Shown here: in pieces, positions 29,896 to 46,170 of the stretch | How the letters are laid out: every line of letters begins with the position of its first letter | How positions within the stretch are numbered: the first letter of the stretch is position 1 | Assembly (NCBI GenBank): GCA_026168455.1 | Contig: CM047425.1 | Location: forward strand, 26,963,058 to 27,027,057 | Length of the DNA: 64,000 nt | Direction of reading: 5' to 3' | DNA from: Theocolax elegans | Lineage: Eukaryota > Arthropoda > Insecta > Hymenoptera > Cerocephalidae | Notes under the pieces: generated by a model | Database searches by the model: none | What the model saw: only the letters and a program-made list of their open reading frames with translations | Told to the model about the DNA's origin: nothing | Position numbers and translations under genes: made by a program

Positions 29896-32800
29896 TCTAC
29901 ATAATATTAAAATTTTATAAGTGAAATTGTGAATTTTTCTGTAAAAAACTTCTTATACTGTAAAAAATATTTAGTGAATGACATTTTTTATGAGTCCATT
30001 GTGATCGCATTGATACGAGGATAAATTTACCACTATTACAAATTTTTTAAAGAGTCGTTTTTTATTAGTTTTTTGGCTTGGAAGTTGCAGTAGTCCACGT
30101 ACGTACGTACGTACAACTTTTTATACATACATTTTACCATTAATTATTACAATTGCACAACCGATAATTAATTTTGTTGTCAACAATTAATTGTCGTGGT
30201 GCCAGGTATAAATTGTATGTATTCAAAAATTATAATAAATATATATTATTTGTAATATTAATAACAAATTATATTTAGAAGTATATCTAAAATAAGCATT
30301 TTTCTGTGAATTCACATTTTACTGTAAATAATTATATCAATAAACAATAACTTTTTTAGACTTTATGTGTCCCTGGAATTATGACAAAAAGTTCCTAGAT
30401 CTTTCGGGAATTTCGGAGGAAATTCGGGATGAGTCGACTAATTACGGGGTTTCCTGGATATTTCGGGAATTTCTGAAATATTTCAGAAAGACTTCCACTA
30501 ACTACGGGATATCCTGGATATTTCGGGAATATCTGAGGAAATTCGTGATGACTCTACCAATTACGGGATTTCTTCGATCTTTCGGGAATTCCTGAAGTAT
30601 TTCGGAATGACGCTACTAATTACGGGAATTTCTGGATATTTCGGGAATTTCTGGAAAAATTCGGGATGACTACTAATTACGGGATTTCTTGGATATTTCG
30701 GGAATTTCTGAAATATTTCAGAAAGACTCCACTAATGACGGAATTTTCTGGATATTTCGGGAATATATGAGGAAATTCGTGATGACTCTACCAATTACGG
30801 GAATTCCTGGATCTTTCGGGAATTTCTGAGGTATTTCGGGATGACGCTACTAATTACGGGATTTCCTGGATATTTTGGGAACATCTGAGGAATTTCGTGA
30901 TGACTCTACCAAATACGGGATTTCCTGGATCTTTCGGGAATTCCTGAGGTATTTCGAGATGACGCTACCAATTACGGGAATTTCTGGATATTTCTGGGAA
31001 TTTCTCAAATATTTCAGAAAGACTCCACTAATTACGGGATTTTTTGGATATTTCGGGAATGTCTGAGGAAATTCGTGATGATTCTACCAATTACGGGATT
31101 TCCTGGATCTTTCGGTAATTGCTGAGGTATTTAAAAAAAACTCTACTAATTATGGTATTTCCTGGATATTTCGAGAATTTCTGTGGTATTTTTGGATAAC
31201 TCTACAAATTAAGGGATTTCCTGGATATTTGGGGAATTTCTGAGGTATTTCTGGATAACTCTACTAATTACGGGATTTCCAGGATATTTCGAGAATTTCT
31301 GAGATATTTCGGAATGACGCTACTAATTACGGGATTTCCTTGATATTTCGGGAATATCTGAGGAAATTCGTGATGATTCTACCAATTACGGGATTTCCAG
31401 GATCTTTAGGGAATTGCTGAGGTATTTCGGGATGACGCTACTAATTACGGAATTTCCTGGATATTTCGGAAATTTCTGAAATATTTCAGAAAGACTCCAC
31501 TAATTACGGAATTCCCTGGATATTTTGGGAATTTCTGAGGTATTTCTGGATCACTCTACTAATTACGGGATTTCCTGGATATTTCGGAAATTTCTGAAAT
31601 ATTTCAGAAAGACTCCACTAATTACGGGATTTACTGGATATTTCGGGAATATCTGAGGAATTTCGTGACGATTTTACCAATTACGAGATTTTCTGGATCT
31701 TTCGGTAATTGCTGAGGTATTTAAAAAAAAACTCCACTAATTATGGTATTTCCTGGATATTTCGAGAATTTCTGTGGTATTTTTGGATAACTCTACAAAT
31801 TAAGGGATTTCCTGGATATTTGGGGAATTTCTGAGGTATTTCTGGATAACTCTACTAAGTACGGGATTTCCAGGATATTTCGAGAATTTCTGAGATATTT
31901 CGGAATGCTACTAATTACGGGATTTTCTTGATATTTCGGGAATATCTGAGGAAATTCGTGATGACTCTAGCAATTACGGGATTTCCTGTATCTTTCGGGA
32001 ATTTCTGCGGAAATTCGAAATAACACCAATAATAACGGAATTTCCTGGATATTTCGTGAATTTCTGAGGTATTTTTGGATAACTCTACTAAATAAGGGAT
32101 TTCCTGGATATTTCGGGAATTTCTGAAATATTTCAGAAAGACTCCACTAATTACGGGATTATCTGGATATTTCGGGTATATCTGAGGAATTTCGTGATGA
32201 TTCTACCAATTACGGGATTTCCTGGATCTTTCGGTAATTGCTGAGGTATTTAAAAAAAAAAACTCCACTAATTATGGTATTTCCTGGATAATTTGAGAAT
32301 TTCTGTGGTATTTTAGGATAACTCTACTAAATAAGGTATTTCCTGGATATTTCGGGAACTTCTTAAATAGTTTCAGGAAAGGCTCCACTAATTATGGTAT
32401 TTCCTGGATATTTCGGGAACATCTAAGGAAATTCGGGATGAATCTACCAATTACGGGATTTCCTGGATCTTTTGGGAATTCCGAGGTACTTCGGGATGAT
32501 TCTACCAATTACGGGATTTCCTGGATATTACGCGAATTTTTGTGGAAATTCGGTATGAATCTACTAATTACGGAATTTCCCTTATATTTCGGGAATTTCT
32601 GAAATATTTCAGAGAGACTCCACTAATTACGGGATGTCCTGGATTTTTCGGAAATTTCTGATGTATTTCGAAATGTCTCCGCTAATTATGGTATTTCCTG
32701 GATATTTCGGGTATATCTGAGGAATTTCGTGATGATTCTACCAATTACGGGATTTCCTGGATCTTTCGGTAATTGCTGAGGTATTTAAAAAAAACTCCAC

Positions 32801-34899
32801 TAATTATGGTATTTCCTGGATATTTTGAGAATTTCTGTGGTATTTTTGGATAACTCTACTAATTACGGGATTTCCAGGATATTTCGGGAATTTCTGAGAT
32901 ATTTCGGAATGACGCTACTAATTACGGGATTTCCAGGATATTTCGGGAATATCTGAGGAAATTCGTGATGACTCTACCAAATACGGGATTTCCTGGATCT
33001 TTCGGGAATTTCTGAGGAATTTCTGGATAACTCTACAAATTAAGGGATTTCCTGGATATTTCGGGAATTTCTGAGGTATTTCTGGATAACTCTACTAAAT
33101 AAGGGATTTCCTGGATATTTCGAGAATTTCTGTGGTATTTTTGGATAACTGTACTAATTCAGGGATTTCCTGGATATTTTTTGGATAACTCTACAAATTA
33201 AGGGATTTCCTGGATATTTGGGGAATTTCTGAGGTATTTCTGGATAACTCTACTAAGTACGGGATTTCCAGGATATTTCGAGAATTTCTGAGATATTTCG
33301 GAATGACGCTACTAATTACGGGATTTCCTTGATATTTCGGGAATATCTGAGGAAATTCGTGATGATTCTACCAATTACGGGATTTCCTGGATCTTTCCCT
33401 TATATTTCGGGAATTTCTGAAATATTTCAGAGAGACTCCACTAATTCAGGGATTTCCTGGATATTTCGTGAATTTCTAAGGTATATCTGGATAACTCTAC
33501 TAAATAAGAGATTTTCTGGATATTTCGGGTATATCTGAGGAATTTCGTGATGATTCTACCAATTACGGGATTTCCTGGATCTTTCGGTAATTGCTGAGGT
33601 ATTTAAAAAAAAACTCCACTAATTATGGTATTTCCTGGATATTTTGAGAATTTCTGTGGTATTTTTGGATAACTGTACTAATTCAGGGATTTCCTGGATA
33701 TTTCGGGAATTTCTGAGGTATTTCTGGACAACTCCACTAATGACGGAATTTCCTGGATATTTCGGGAATATATGAGGAAATTCGTGATGACTCTACCAAT
33801 TACGGGAATTCCTGGATCTTTTGGGAATTTCTGAGGTATTTCGGGATGAAGCTACTAATTACGGGATTTCCTGGATATTTCGGGAACATCTGAGGAAATT
33901 CGTGATGACTCTACCAAATACGGGATTTCCTGGATCTTTCGGGAATTTCTGAGGTATTTCTGGATAACTCTACTAAATAAAGGATTTCCTGGATATTTCG
34001 GGAATTTCTGAAATATTTCAGAAAGGCTCCGCTAATTATGGTATTTCCTGGATATTTCGGGAATATCTAAGGAAATTCGGGATGAATCTACCAATTACGG
34101 GATTTCCTGGATCTTTTGGGAATTCCGAGATACTTCGGGATGATTCTACCAATTACGGGATTTCCTGGATATTACGCGAATTTCTGTGGAAATTCGGGAT
34201 GAATTTACTAATTACGGAATTTCCCTTATATATCGGGAATTTCTGAAATATTTCAGAGAGATTCCACTAATTACGGGATTTCCTGGATATTTCGTGAATT
34301 TCTGATGTATTTCGAAATGTCTCCACTAATTGTGGTATTTCCTGGATATTTCGGAAATTTCTGAGGTATTTCTGAATAACTCTACTAATTACGGGATTTC
34401 CAGGATATTTCGGGAATTTCTGAGATATTTCGGAATAACGCTATTAATTACGGGATTTCCTGGATCTTTCGAGAATTTCTGAGGAAATTCGGGGTAACAC
34501 CAATAATAACGGAATTTCCTGGATATTTCGGGAATTTCTGAAATATTTCAGAAAGCCTTCACTAATTACGGGATTTTCTGGATATTTCGGGTATATCTGA
34601 GGAAATGCGTGATGATTCTACCAATTACGGGATTTCCTGGATCTTTCGGTAATTGCTGAGGTATTTAAAAAAAAACTCCACTAATTATGGTATTTCCTGC
34701 ATATTTTGAGAATTTCTGTGGTATTTTTGGATAATTCTACTAATTCAGGGATTTCCTGGATATTTCGGGAATTTCTGAGGTATTTCTGGACAACTCCACT
34801 AATGACGGAATTTACTGGATATTTCGGGAATATATGAGGAAATTCGTGATGACTCTACCAATTACGAGAATTCCTGGATCTTTCGGGAATATCTGAGGT

Positions 34900-37800
34900 A
34901 TTTCGGGATGACGCTACTAATTACGGGATTTCCTGGATATTTCGGGAACATCTGAGGAAATTCGTGATGACTCTACCAAATACAGGATTTCCTGGATCTT
35001 TCGGGAATTTCTGAGGTATTTCTGGATAACTCTACTAAATAAAGGATTTCCTGGATATTTCGGGAATTTCTGAAATATTTCAGAAAGGCCCCGCTAATTA
35101 TGGTATTTCCTGGATATTTCGGGAATATCTAAGGAAATTCGGGATGAATCTACCAATTACGGGATTTCCTGGATCTTTTGGGAATTCCGAGGTACTTCGG
35201 GATGATTCTACCAATTACGGGATTTCCTGGATATTACGCGAATTTCTGTGGAAATTCGGGATGAATCTACTAATTACGGAATTTCCCTTATATTTCGGGA
35301 ATTTCTGAAATATTTCAGAGAGACTCCACTAATTACGGGATGTCCTGGATTTTTCGGAAATTTCTGATGTATTTCGAAATGTCTCCACTAATTGTGGTAT
35401 TTCCTGGATATTTCGGAAATTTCTGAGGTATTTCTGAATAACTCTACTAATTACGGGATTTCCAGGATATTTCGGGAATTTCTGAGATATTTCGGAATAA
35501 CGCTATTAATTACGGGATTTCCTGGATCTTTCGAGAATTTCTGAGGAAATTCGGGGTAACACCAATAATAACGGAATTTCCTGGATATTTCGGGAATTTC
35601 TGAGGTATTTCTGGATAACACTACTAAATAAGGGATTTCCTGGATATTTCGGGAATTTCTGGAATATTTCAGAAAGACTCCACTAATTACGGGATTTCCT
35701 GGATCTTTTGGGAATTCCGAGGTATTTCGGGATGATTCTCCCAATTACGTGATTTCCTGGATATTACGCGAATTTCTGTGGAAATTCGGGATGAATCTAC
35801 TAATTACGGAATTTCCTGTATATTTCGGGAATTTCTGAAATATTTCAGAGAGACTCCACTAATTACGGGATTTCCTGGATATTTCGGGAATTTCTGAGGA
35901 ATTTCTGGGTAACTTTACAAATTAAGGGTTTTCCTGGATATTACGAGAATTTCTGCGGTATTTCGAAATGTCTCCACTAATTGTGGTATTTCCTGGATAT
36001 TTCAGAAATTTCTGATTAATTTCGGGATGACGCTACTAATTACGGGATTTCCTGCATATTTCGGGAATTTCTGAGATATTTTGGAATGACGATACTAATT
36101 ACGGGATTTCCTTGATATTTCGGGAATATCTGAGGAAACTCGTGATGACTCTACCAATTACGGGATTTCCTGGATCTTTCGGGAATTTCTGAGGAAATTC
36201 GAAATATCACCAATAGTAACGGAATTTCTTGGATATTTCGTGAGTTTCTGAGGTATTTCTGGATAACTCTACTAAATAAGGATTTCCTGGATATTTCGGG
36301 AATTTCTGAAATATTTCAGAAAGACTCCAATAATTACGGGATTTTCTGGATATTTCGGGTATATCTGAGGAATTTCGTGATGATTCTACCAATTACGGGA
36401 TTTCCTGGATCTTTCGGTAATTGCTGAGGTATTTAAAAAAGACTCCACTAATTATGGTATTTCCTGGATATTTTGAGAATTTCTGTGGTATTTTTGGATA
36501 ACTGTACTAGTTAAGGGATTTCCTGGATATTTCGGCAATTTCTGAGGTATTTCTGGATAACTCTACTATTACGGGATTTCTTGGATATTTTGGGAATTTT
36601 GAAATATTTCAGAAAGACTCCACTAATGACGGAATTTACTGGATATTTCGGGAATATATGAGGAAATTCGTGATGACTCTACCAATTACGGGAATTCCTG
36701 GATCTTTCTGGAATTTCTGAGGTATTTCGGGATGACGCTACTAATTACGGGATTTCCTGGATTGGTTCGGGAATTTCTGAGGTATTTCTGGATAACTCTA
36801 CTAAATAAGGGATTTCCTGGATATTTCGGTAATTGCTGACGTATTTAAAAAAAAACTCTACTAATTATGGTATTTCCTGGATATTTCAGGAATATCTGAG
36901 GAAATTCGTGATGACTCTACTAATTACGGGATTTCCAGAATATTTCGGGAGTTTCTGAGATATTTTGGAATGACGATACTAATTACGGGATTTCCTTGAT
37001 ATTTCGGGAATATCTGAGGAAACTCGTGATGACTCTACCAATTACGGGATTTCCTGGATCTTTCGGGAATTTCTGAGGAAATTCGAAATATCACCAATAG
37101 TAACGGAATTTCTTGGATATTTCGTGAGTTTCTGAGGTATTTCTGGATAACTCTACTAAATAAGGATTTCCTGGATATTTCGGGAATTTCTGAAATATTT
37201 CAGAAAGACTCCAATAATTACGGGATTTTCTGGATATTTCGGGTATATCTGAGGAATTTCGTGATGATTCTACCAATTACGGGATTTCCTGGATCTTTCG
37301 GTAATTGCTGAGGTATTTAAAAAAAAACTCCACTAATTATGGTATTTCCTGGATATTTTGAGAATTTCTGTGGTATTTTTGGATAACTGTACTAGTTAAG
37401 GGATTTCCTGGATATTTCGGCAATTTCTGAGGTATTTCTGGATAACTCTACTAATTACGGGATTTCTTGGATATTTTGGGAATTTTTGAAATATTTCAGA
37501 AAGACTCCACTAATGACGGAATTTACTGGATATTTCGGGAATATATGAGGAAATTCGTGATGACTCTACCAATTACGGGAATTCCTGGATCTTTCGGGAA
37601 TTTCTGAGGTATTTCGGGATGACGCTACTAATTACGGGATTTCCTGGATTTTTCGGGAATTTCTGAGGTATTTCTGGATAACTCTACTAAATAAGGGATT
37701 TCCTGGATATTTCGGGAATTTCTGAAATATTTCAGAAAGGCTCCAATAATTATGGTATTTCCTGGATATTTCGGGAATATCTGAGGAAATTCGTGATGAC

Positions 37801-40800
37801 TCTACCAAATACGGGATTTCCTGGATCTTTCGGGAATTTCTGAGATATTTCTGGATAACTCTACTAAATAAGGAATTTCCTGGATATTTCGGGAATTTCT
37901 GAAATATTTCAGAGAGGCTCCACTAATTATGGTATTTCCTGGATATTTCGGGAATATCTAAGGAAATTCGGGATGAATCTACCAATTACGGGATTTCCTG
38001 GATCTTTTGGGAATTCCGAGGTACTTCGGGATGATTCTACCAATTACGGGATTTCCTGGATATTACGCGAATTTCTGTGGAAATTCGGGATGAATCTACT
38101 AATTACGGAATTTCCCTTATATTTCGGGAATTTCTGAAATATTTCAGAGAGACTCCACTAATGGTGGTATTTCCTGGATATTTCGGAAATTTCTGAGGTA
38201 TTTCTGAATAACTCTACTAATTACGGGATTTCCAGGATATTTCGGGAATTTCTGAGATATTTCGGAATAACTCTACTAATTACGGGATTTCAATGATCTT
38301 TCGGGAATATCTGAGGAAATTCGGGATGAATCTACCAAATACGGGATTTCCTGGATCTTTCGAGAATTTCTGAGGAAATTCGGGGTAACACCAATAATAA
38401 CGGAATTTCCTGGATATTTCGGGAATTTCTGAGGTATTTCTGGATAACACTACTAAATAAGGGATTTCCTGGATATTTCGGGAATTTCTGGAATATTTCA
38501 GAAAGACTCCACTAATTACGGGATTTCCTGGATCTTTTGGGAATTCCGAGGTATGTTCGGGATGATTCTCCCAATTACGTGATTTCCTGGATATTACGCG
38601 AATTTCTGTGGAAATTCGGGATGAATCTACTAATTACGGAATTTCCTGTATATTTCGGGAATTTCTGAAATATTTCAGAGAGACTCCACTAATTACGGGA
38701 TTTCCTGGATATTTCGGGAATTTCTGAGGAATTTCTGGGTAACTTTACAAATTAAGGGATTTCCTGGATATTACGAGAATTTCTGAGGATATTTCTGGAT
38801 AATCTCACTAATTACGAGATTTCCTTGATATTTCAGGGAATATCTGAGTAAATTCGTGATGACGCTACTAATTACGGGATTTCCAGAATATTTCGGGAGT
38901 TTCTGAGATATTTTGGAATGACGATACTAATTACGGGATTTCCTTGATATTTCGGGAATATCTGAGGAAACTCGTGATGACTCTACCAATTACGGGATTT
39001 CCTGGATCTTTCGGGAATTTCTGAGGAAATTCGAAATATCACCAATAGTAACGGAATTTCTTGGATATTTCGTGAGTTTCTGAGGTATTTCTGGATAACT
39101 CTACTAAATAAGGATTTCCTGGATATTTCGGGAATTTCTGAAATATTTCAGAAAGACTCCAATAATTACGGGATTTTCTGGATATTTCGGGTATATCTGA
39201 GGAATTTCGTGATGATTCTACCAATTACGGGATTTCCTGGATCTTTCGGTAATTGCTGAGGTATTTAAAAAAAGACTCCACTAATTATGGTATTTCCTGG
39301 ATATTTTGAGAATTTCTGTGGTATTTTTGGATAACTGTACTAGTTAAGGGATTTCCTGGATATTTCGGCAATTTCTGAGGTATTTCTGGATAACTCTACT
39401 AATTACGGGATTTCTTGGATATTTTGGGAATTTTTGAAATATTTCAGAAAGACTCCACTAATGACGGAATTTACTGGATATTTCGGGAATATATGAGGAA
39501 ATTCGTGATGACTCTACCAATTACGGGAATTCCTGGATCTTTCTGGAATTTCTGAGGTATTTCGGGATGACGCTACTAATTACGGGATTTCCTGGATTGT
39601 TCGGGAATTTCTGAGGTATTTCTGGATAACTCTACTAAATAAGGGATTTCCTGGATATTTCGGTAATTGCTGACGTATTTAAAAAAAACTCTACTAATTA
39701 TGGTATTTCCTGGATATTTCAGGAATATCTGAGGAAATTCGTGATGACTCTACTAATTACGGGATTTCCAGAATATTTCGGAGTTTCTGAGATATTTTGG
39801 AATGACGATACTAATTACGGGATTTCCTTGATATTTCGGGAATATCTGAGGAAACTCGTGATGACTCTACCAATTACGGGATTTCCTGGATCTTTCGGGA
39901 ATTTCTGAGGAAATTCGAAATATCACCAATAGTAACGGAATTTCTTGGATATTTCGTGAGTTTCTGAGGTATTTCTGGATAACTCTACTAAATAAGGATT
40001 TCCTGGATATTTCGGGAATTTCTGAATATTTCAGAAAGACTCCAATAATTACGGGATTTTCTGGATATTTCGGGTATATCTGAGGAATTTCGTGATGATT
40101 CTACCAATTACGGGATTTCCTGGATCTTTCGGTAATTGCTGAGGTATTTAAAAAAAAACTCCACTAATTATGGTATTTCCTGGATATTTTGAGAATTTCT
40201 GTGGTATTTTTGGATAACTCTACTAATTAAGGGATTTCCTGGATATTTCGGGAATTTCTGAGGTATTTCTGGATAACTCTACTAATTACGGGATTTCTGG
40301 ATATTTTGGAATTTTTGAAATATTTCAGAAAGACTCCACTAATGACGGAATTTACTGGATATTTCGGGAATATATGAGGAAATTCGTGATGACTCTACCA
40401 ATTACGGGAATTCCTGGATCTTTCGGGAATTTCTGAGGTATTTCGGGATGACGCTACTAATTACGGGATTTCCTGGATTTTTTCGGGAATTTCTGAGGTA
40501 TTTCTGGATAACTCTACTAAATAAGGGATTTCCTGGATATTTCGGGAATTTCTGAAATATTTCAGAAAGGCTCCAATAATTATGGTATTTCCTGGATATT
40601 TCGGGAATATCTGAGGAAATTCGTGATGACTCTACCAAATACGGGATTTCCTGGATCTTTCGGGAATTTCTGAGATATTTCTGGATAACTCTACTAAATA
40701 AGGGATTTCCTGGATATTTCGGGAATTTCTGAAATATTTCAGAGAGGCTCCACTAATTATGGTATTTCCTGGATATTTCGGGAATATCTAAGGAAATTCG

Positions 40801-42600
40801 GGATGAATCTACCAATTACGGGATTTCCTGGATCTTTTGGGAATTCCGAGGTACTTCGGGATGATTCTACCAATTACGGGATTTCCTGGATATTACGCGA
40901 ATTTCTGTGGAAATTCGGGATGAATCTACTAATTACGGAATTTCCCTTATATTTCGGGAATTTCTGAAATATTTCAGAGAGACTCCACTAATGGTGGTAT
41001 TTCCTGGATATTTCGGAAATTTCTGAGGTATTTCTGAATAACTCTACTAATTACGGGATTTCCAGGATATTTCGGGAATTTCTGAGATATTTCGGAATAA
41101 CGCTACTAATTACGGGATTTCAATGATCTTTCGGGAATATCTGAGGAAATTCGTGATGACTCTACCAAATACGGGATTTCCTGGATCTTTCGAGAATTTC
41201 TGAGGAAATTCGGGGTAACACCAATAATAACGGAATTTCCTGGATATTTCGGGAATTTCTGAGGTATTTCTGGATAACACTACTAAATAAGGGATTTCCT
41301 GGATATTTCGGGAATTTCTGGAATATTTCAGAAAGACTCCACTAATTACGGGATTTCCTGGATCTTTTGGGAATTCCGAGGTTGTTCGGGATGATTCTCC
41401 CAATTACGTGATTTCCTGGATATTACGCGAATTTCTGTGGAAATTCGGGATGAATCTATAATTACGGAATTTCCTGTATATTTCGGGAATTTCTGAAATA
41501 TTTCAGAGAGACTCCACTAATTACGGGATTTCCTGGATATTTCGGGAATTTCTGAGGAATTTCTGGGTAACTTTACAAATTAAGGGATTTCCTGGATATT
41601 ACGAGAATTTCTGAGATATTTCTGGATAACTCTACTAATTACGAGATTTCCTTTATATTTCGGGAATATCTGAGGAAATTCGTGATGACTCTACTAATTA
41701 CGGGATTTCCAGAATATTTCGGGAGTTTCTGAGATATTTTGGAATGACGATACTAATTACGGGATTTCCTTGATATTTCGGGAATATCTGAGGAAACTCG
41801 TGATGACTCTACCAATTACGGGATTTCCTGGATCTTTCGGGAATTTCTGAGGAAATTCGAAATATCACCAATAGTAACGGAATTTCTTGGATATTTCGTG
41901 AGTTTCTGAGGTATTTCTGGATAACTCTACTAAATAAGGATTTCCTGGATATTTCGGGAATTTCTGAAATATTTCAGAAAGACTCCAATAATTACGGGAT
42001 TTTCTGGATATTTCGGGTATATCTGAGGAATTTCGTGATGATTCTACCAATTACGGGATTTCCTGGATCTTTCGGTAATTGCTGAGGTATTTAAAAAAAG
42101 ACTCCACTAATTATGGTATTTCCTGGATATTTTGAGAATTTCTGTGGTATTTTTGGATAACTGTACTAGTTAAGGGATTTCTGGTATTTCGGCAATTTCT
42201 GAGGTATTTCTGGATAACTCTACTAATTACGGGATTTTTGGATATTTTGGGAATTTTTGAAATATTTCAGAAAGACTCCACTAATGACGGAATTTACTGG
42301 ATATTTCGGGAATATATGAGGAAATTCGTGATGACTCTACCAATTACGGGAATTCCTGGATCTTTCGGGAATTTCTGAGGTATTTCGGGATGACGCTACT
42401 AATTACGGGATTTCCTGGATTTTTCGGAATTTCTGAGGTATTTCTGGATAACTCTACTAATTAAGGATTTCTGGATATTTCGGGAATTTCTGAAATATTC
42501 AGAAAGACTCCAATAATAACGGGATTTCTGGATATTTCGGTATATCTGAGGAATTTCGTGAGATTCTACCAATTACGGGATTTCCTGGATCTTCGGTAAT
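34900..42600. repeat. Higher-order repeats of ~2832 bp (48 monomers) inside the satellite
   Basis: The rare variant CAATAGTAACGGAATTTCTT occurs at 36211, 37095, 39043, 39927 and 41869. The steps are 884, 1948, 884 and 1942, so the pattern repeats every 2832/2826 bp, with 48 x 59 = 2832. The step of 884 is close to 15 x 59. Longer blocks around each site are almost identical. Confidence 0.8.
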
Positions 42601-45600
42601 TGCTGAGTATTTAAAAAAAGACTCCACTAATTATGGTATTCCTGGATATTTTGAGCATTCTGTGGTATTTTTGGATAACTGTACTAGTTAAGGGATTTCC
42701 TGGATATTCGGCAATTTCTGAGGTATTTCTGGATAACTCTACTAATTACGGGATTTTCTTGGATATTTTGGGAATTTTTTGAAATATTTCAGAAAGACTC
42801 CACTAATGACGGAATTACTGGAATTCGGGAATATATGAGGAAATTCGTGATGACTCTACCAATTACGGGAATTCCTGGATCTTTCGGAATTTCTGAGGAT
42901 TTCGGATGACGCTACTAATTACGGGATTTCCTGGATTTTTCGGAATTTCTGAGGTATTTCTGGATAACTCTACTAATTAAGGGATTTCCTGGATATTTCG
43001 GGAATTTCTGAAATATTTCAGAAAGGCTCCAATAATTATGGTATTCCTGGATATTTCGGGAATATCTGAGGAAATTCGTGATGACTCTACCAAATACGGG
43101 ATTTCCTGGATCTTTCGGGAATTTCTGAGATATTTCTGGATAACTCTACTAAATAAGGAATTTCCTGGATATTTCGGGAATTTCTGAAATATTTCAGAGA
43201 GGCTCCACTAATTATGGTATTTCCTGGATATTTCGGGAATATCTAAGGAAATTCGGGATGAGTCTACCAATTACGGGATTTCCTGGATCTTTTGGGAATT
43301 CCGAGGTACTTAGGGATGATTCTACCAATTACGGGATTTCCTGGATATTACGCGAATTTCTGTGGAAATTCGGGATGAATCTACTAATTACAGAATTTCC
43401 CTTATATTTCGGGAATTTCTGAAATATTTCAGAGAGACTCCACTAATTACGGGATTTCCTGGATTTTTCGGGAATTTCTGAGGTATTTCTGGATAACTCT
43501 ACTAAATAAGGGATTTCCTGGATATTTCGGGAATTTCTGAAATATTTCAGGAAAGGCTCTAATAATTATGGTATTTCCTGGATATTTCGGGAATATCTAA
43601 GGAAATTCGGGATGAATCTACCAATTACGGGATTTCCTGGATCTTTTGGGAATTTCTGAGGTATTTCTGGATAACTCTACTAAATAAGGGATTTCCTGGA
43701 TATTTCGGGAATTTCTGAGGTATTTCGGGATGACCCTACTAATTACGGGATTTCCTGGATATTTCGAGAACATCTGAGGAAATTCGTGATGACTCTACCA
43801 AATACGGGATTTCCTGGATCTTTCGGGAATTTCTGAGATATTTCTCGATAACTCTACTAAATAAGGGATTTCCTGGATATTTCGGGAACTTCTTAAATAG
43901 TTTCAGAAAGGCTCCACTAATTATGGTATTTCCTGGATATTTCGGGAATATCTAAGGAAATTCGGGATGAATCTACCAATTACGGGATTTCCTGGATCTT
44001 TTGGGAATTCCGAGGTACTTCGGGATGATTCTACCAATTACGGGATTTCCTGGATATTACGCGAATTTTTGTGGAAATTCGGTATGAATCTACTAATTAC
44101 GGAATTTCCCTTATATTTCGGGAATTTCTGAAATATTTCAGAGAGACTCCACTAATTACGGGATGTCCTGGATTTTTCGGAAATTTCTGATGTATTTCGA
44201 AATGTCTCCACTAATTGTGGTATTTCCTGGATATTTCGGGTATATCTGAGGAAATGCGTGATGATTCTACCAATTACGGGATTTCCTGGATCTTTCGGTA
44301 ATTGCTGAGGTATTTAAAAAAAAACTCCACTAATTATGGTATTTCCTGCATATTTTGAGAATTTCTGAGGTATTTCTGAATAACTCTACTAATTACGGGA
44401 TTTCCAGGATATTTCGGGAATTTCTGAGATATTTCGAAATAACGCTACTAATTACGGGATTTCCATGATTTTTCGGGAATATCTGAGGAAATTCGTAATG
44501 ACTCTACCAAATACGGGGTTTCCTGGATCTTTCGAGAATTTCTGAGGAAATTCGGGGTAACACCAATAATAACGGAATTTGCTGGATATTTCGGGAATTT
44601 CTGAGGTATTTCTGGATAACTCTACTAAATACAAATTAAGGGAGTTCCTGGATATTACGAGAATTTCTGCGGTATTTTGAAATGTCTCCACTAATTGTTG
44701 TATTTCCTGGATATTTCAGAAATTTCTGATTAATTTCGGGATGACGCTACTAATTACGGGATTTCCTGCATATTTCGGGAATTTCTGAGGAAATTCGAAA
44801 TGAGTATAGTAATTACGGAATTTCCTGGATCTATCGGTAATTGCTGACGTATTTAAAAAAAACTCTACTAATTATGGTATTTCCTGGATATTTCAGGAAT
44901 TTCTGTCGTATTTTTGGATAACTCTACAAATTAAGGGATTTCCTGGATAATTCGGGAACTTCTGAGATATTTCTGGATAACTCTACTAATTACGGGATTT
45001 CCAGGATATTTCGAGAATTTCTGAGATATTTCGGAATGACGCTACTAATTACGGGATTTCCTTGATATTTCGGGAATATCTGAGGAAATTCGTGATGACG
45101 CTACCAATTACGGGATTTCCTGGATCTTTCGGGAATTTCTGAGGAAATTCGAAATAACACCAATAATAACGGAATTTCCTGGATATTTCGTGAATTTCTA
45201 AGGTATTTCTGGATAACTCTACTAAATAAGGGATTTCCTGGATATTTCGGAAATTTCTGAAATATTTCAGAAAGACTCCACTAATTACGGGATTTTCTGG
45301 ATATTTCGGGTATATCTGAGGAATTTCGTGATGATTCTACCAATTACGGGATTTCCTGGATCTTTCGGTAATTGCTGAGGTATTTAAAAAAAAACTCCAC
45401 TAATTATGGTATTTCCTGGATATTTTGAGAATATCTGTGGTATTTTAGGATAACTCTACTAAATAAGGTATGTCCTGGATATTTCGGGAATTTCTGAAAT
45501 ATTTCGGAAAGACTCCTCTAATTATGGTATTTCCTGGTTATTTCGGGAATATCTAAGGAAATTCGGGATGAATCTACCAATTACGGGATTTCCTGGATCT

Positions 45601-46170
45601 TTTGGGAATTCCGAGGTATTTCGGGATGATTCTACCTATTACGGGATTTCCTGGATATTACGCGAATTTCTGTGGAAATTCGGGATGAATCTACTCATTA
45701 CGGAATTTCCTGTATATTTCGGGAATTACTGAAATATTTCTGAGAGACTCCACTAATTACGGGATTTCCTGGATATTGCGGGAATTTCTGAAGAATTTCT
45801 GGATAACTCTACAAATTAAGGGATTTCCTGTTTATTTCGGGAATTTTTGAAATATTTCAGAAAGACTCCACTAATTACGGGATTTACTGGATATTTCGGG
45901 AATATCTGAGGAATTTCGAGACGATTTTACCAATTACGAGATTTCCTGGCTATTTCGGTAATTGCTGAGGTATTTAAAAAAAAACTCCACTAATTATGGT
46001 ATTTCCTGGATATTTCGAGAATTTCTGTGGTATTTTTGGATAACTCTACAAATTAAGGGATTTCCTGGATATTTGGGGAGTTTCTGAGGTATTTCTGGAT
46101 AACTCTACTAATTACGGGATTTCCAGGATATTTCGAGAATTTCTGAGATATTTCGGAATGATGCTACTAA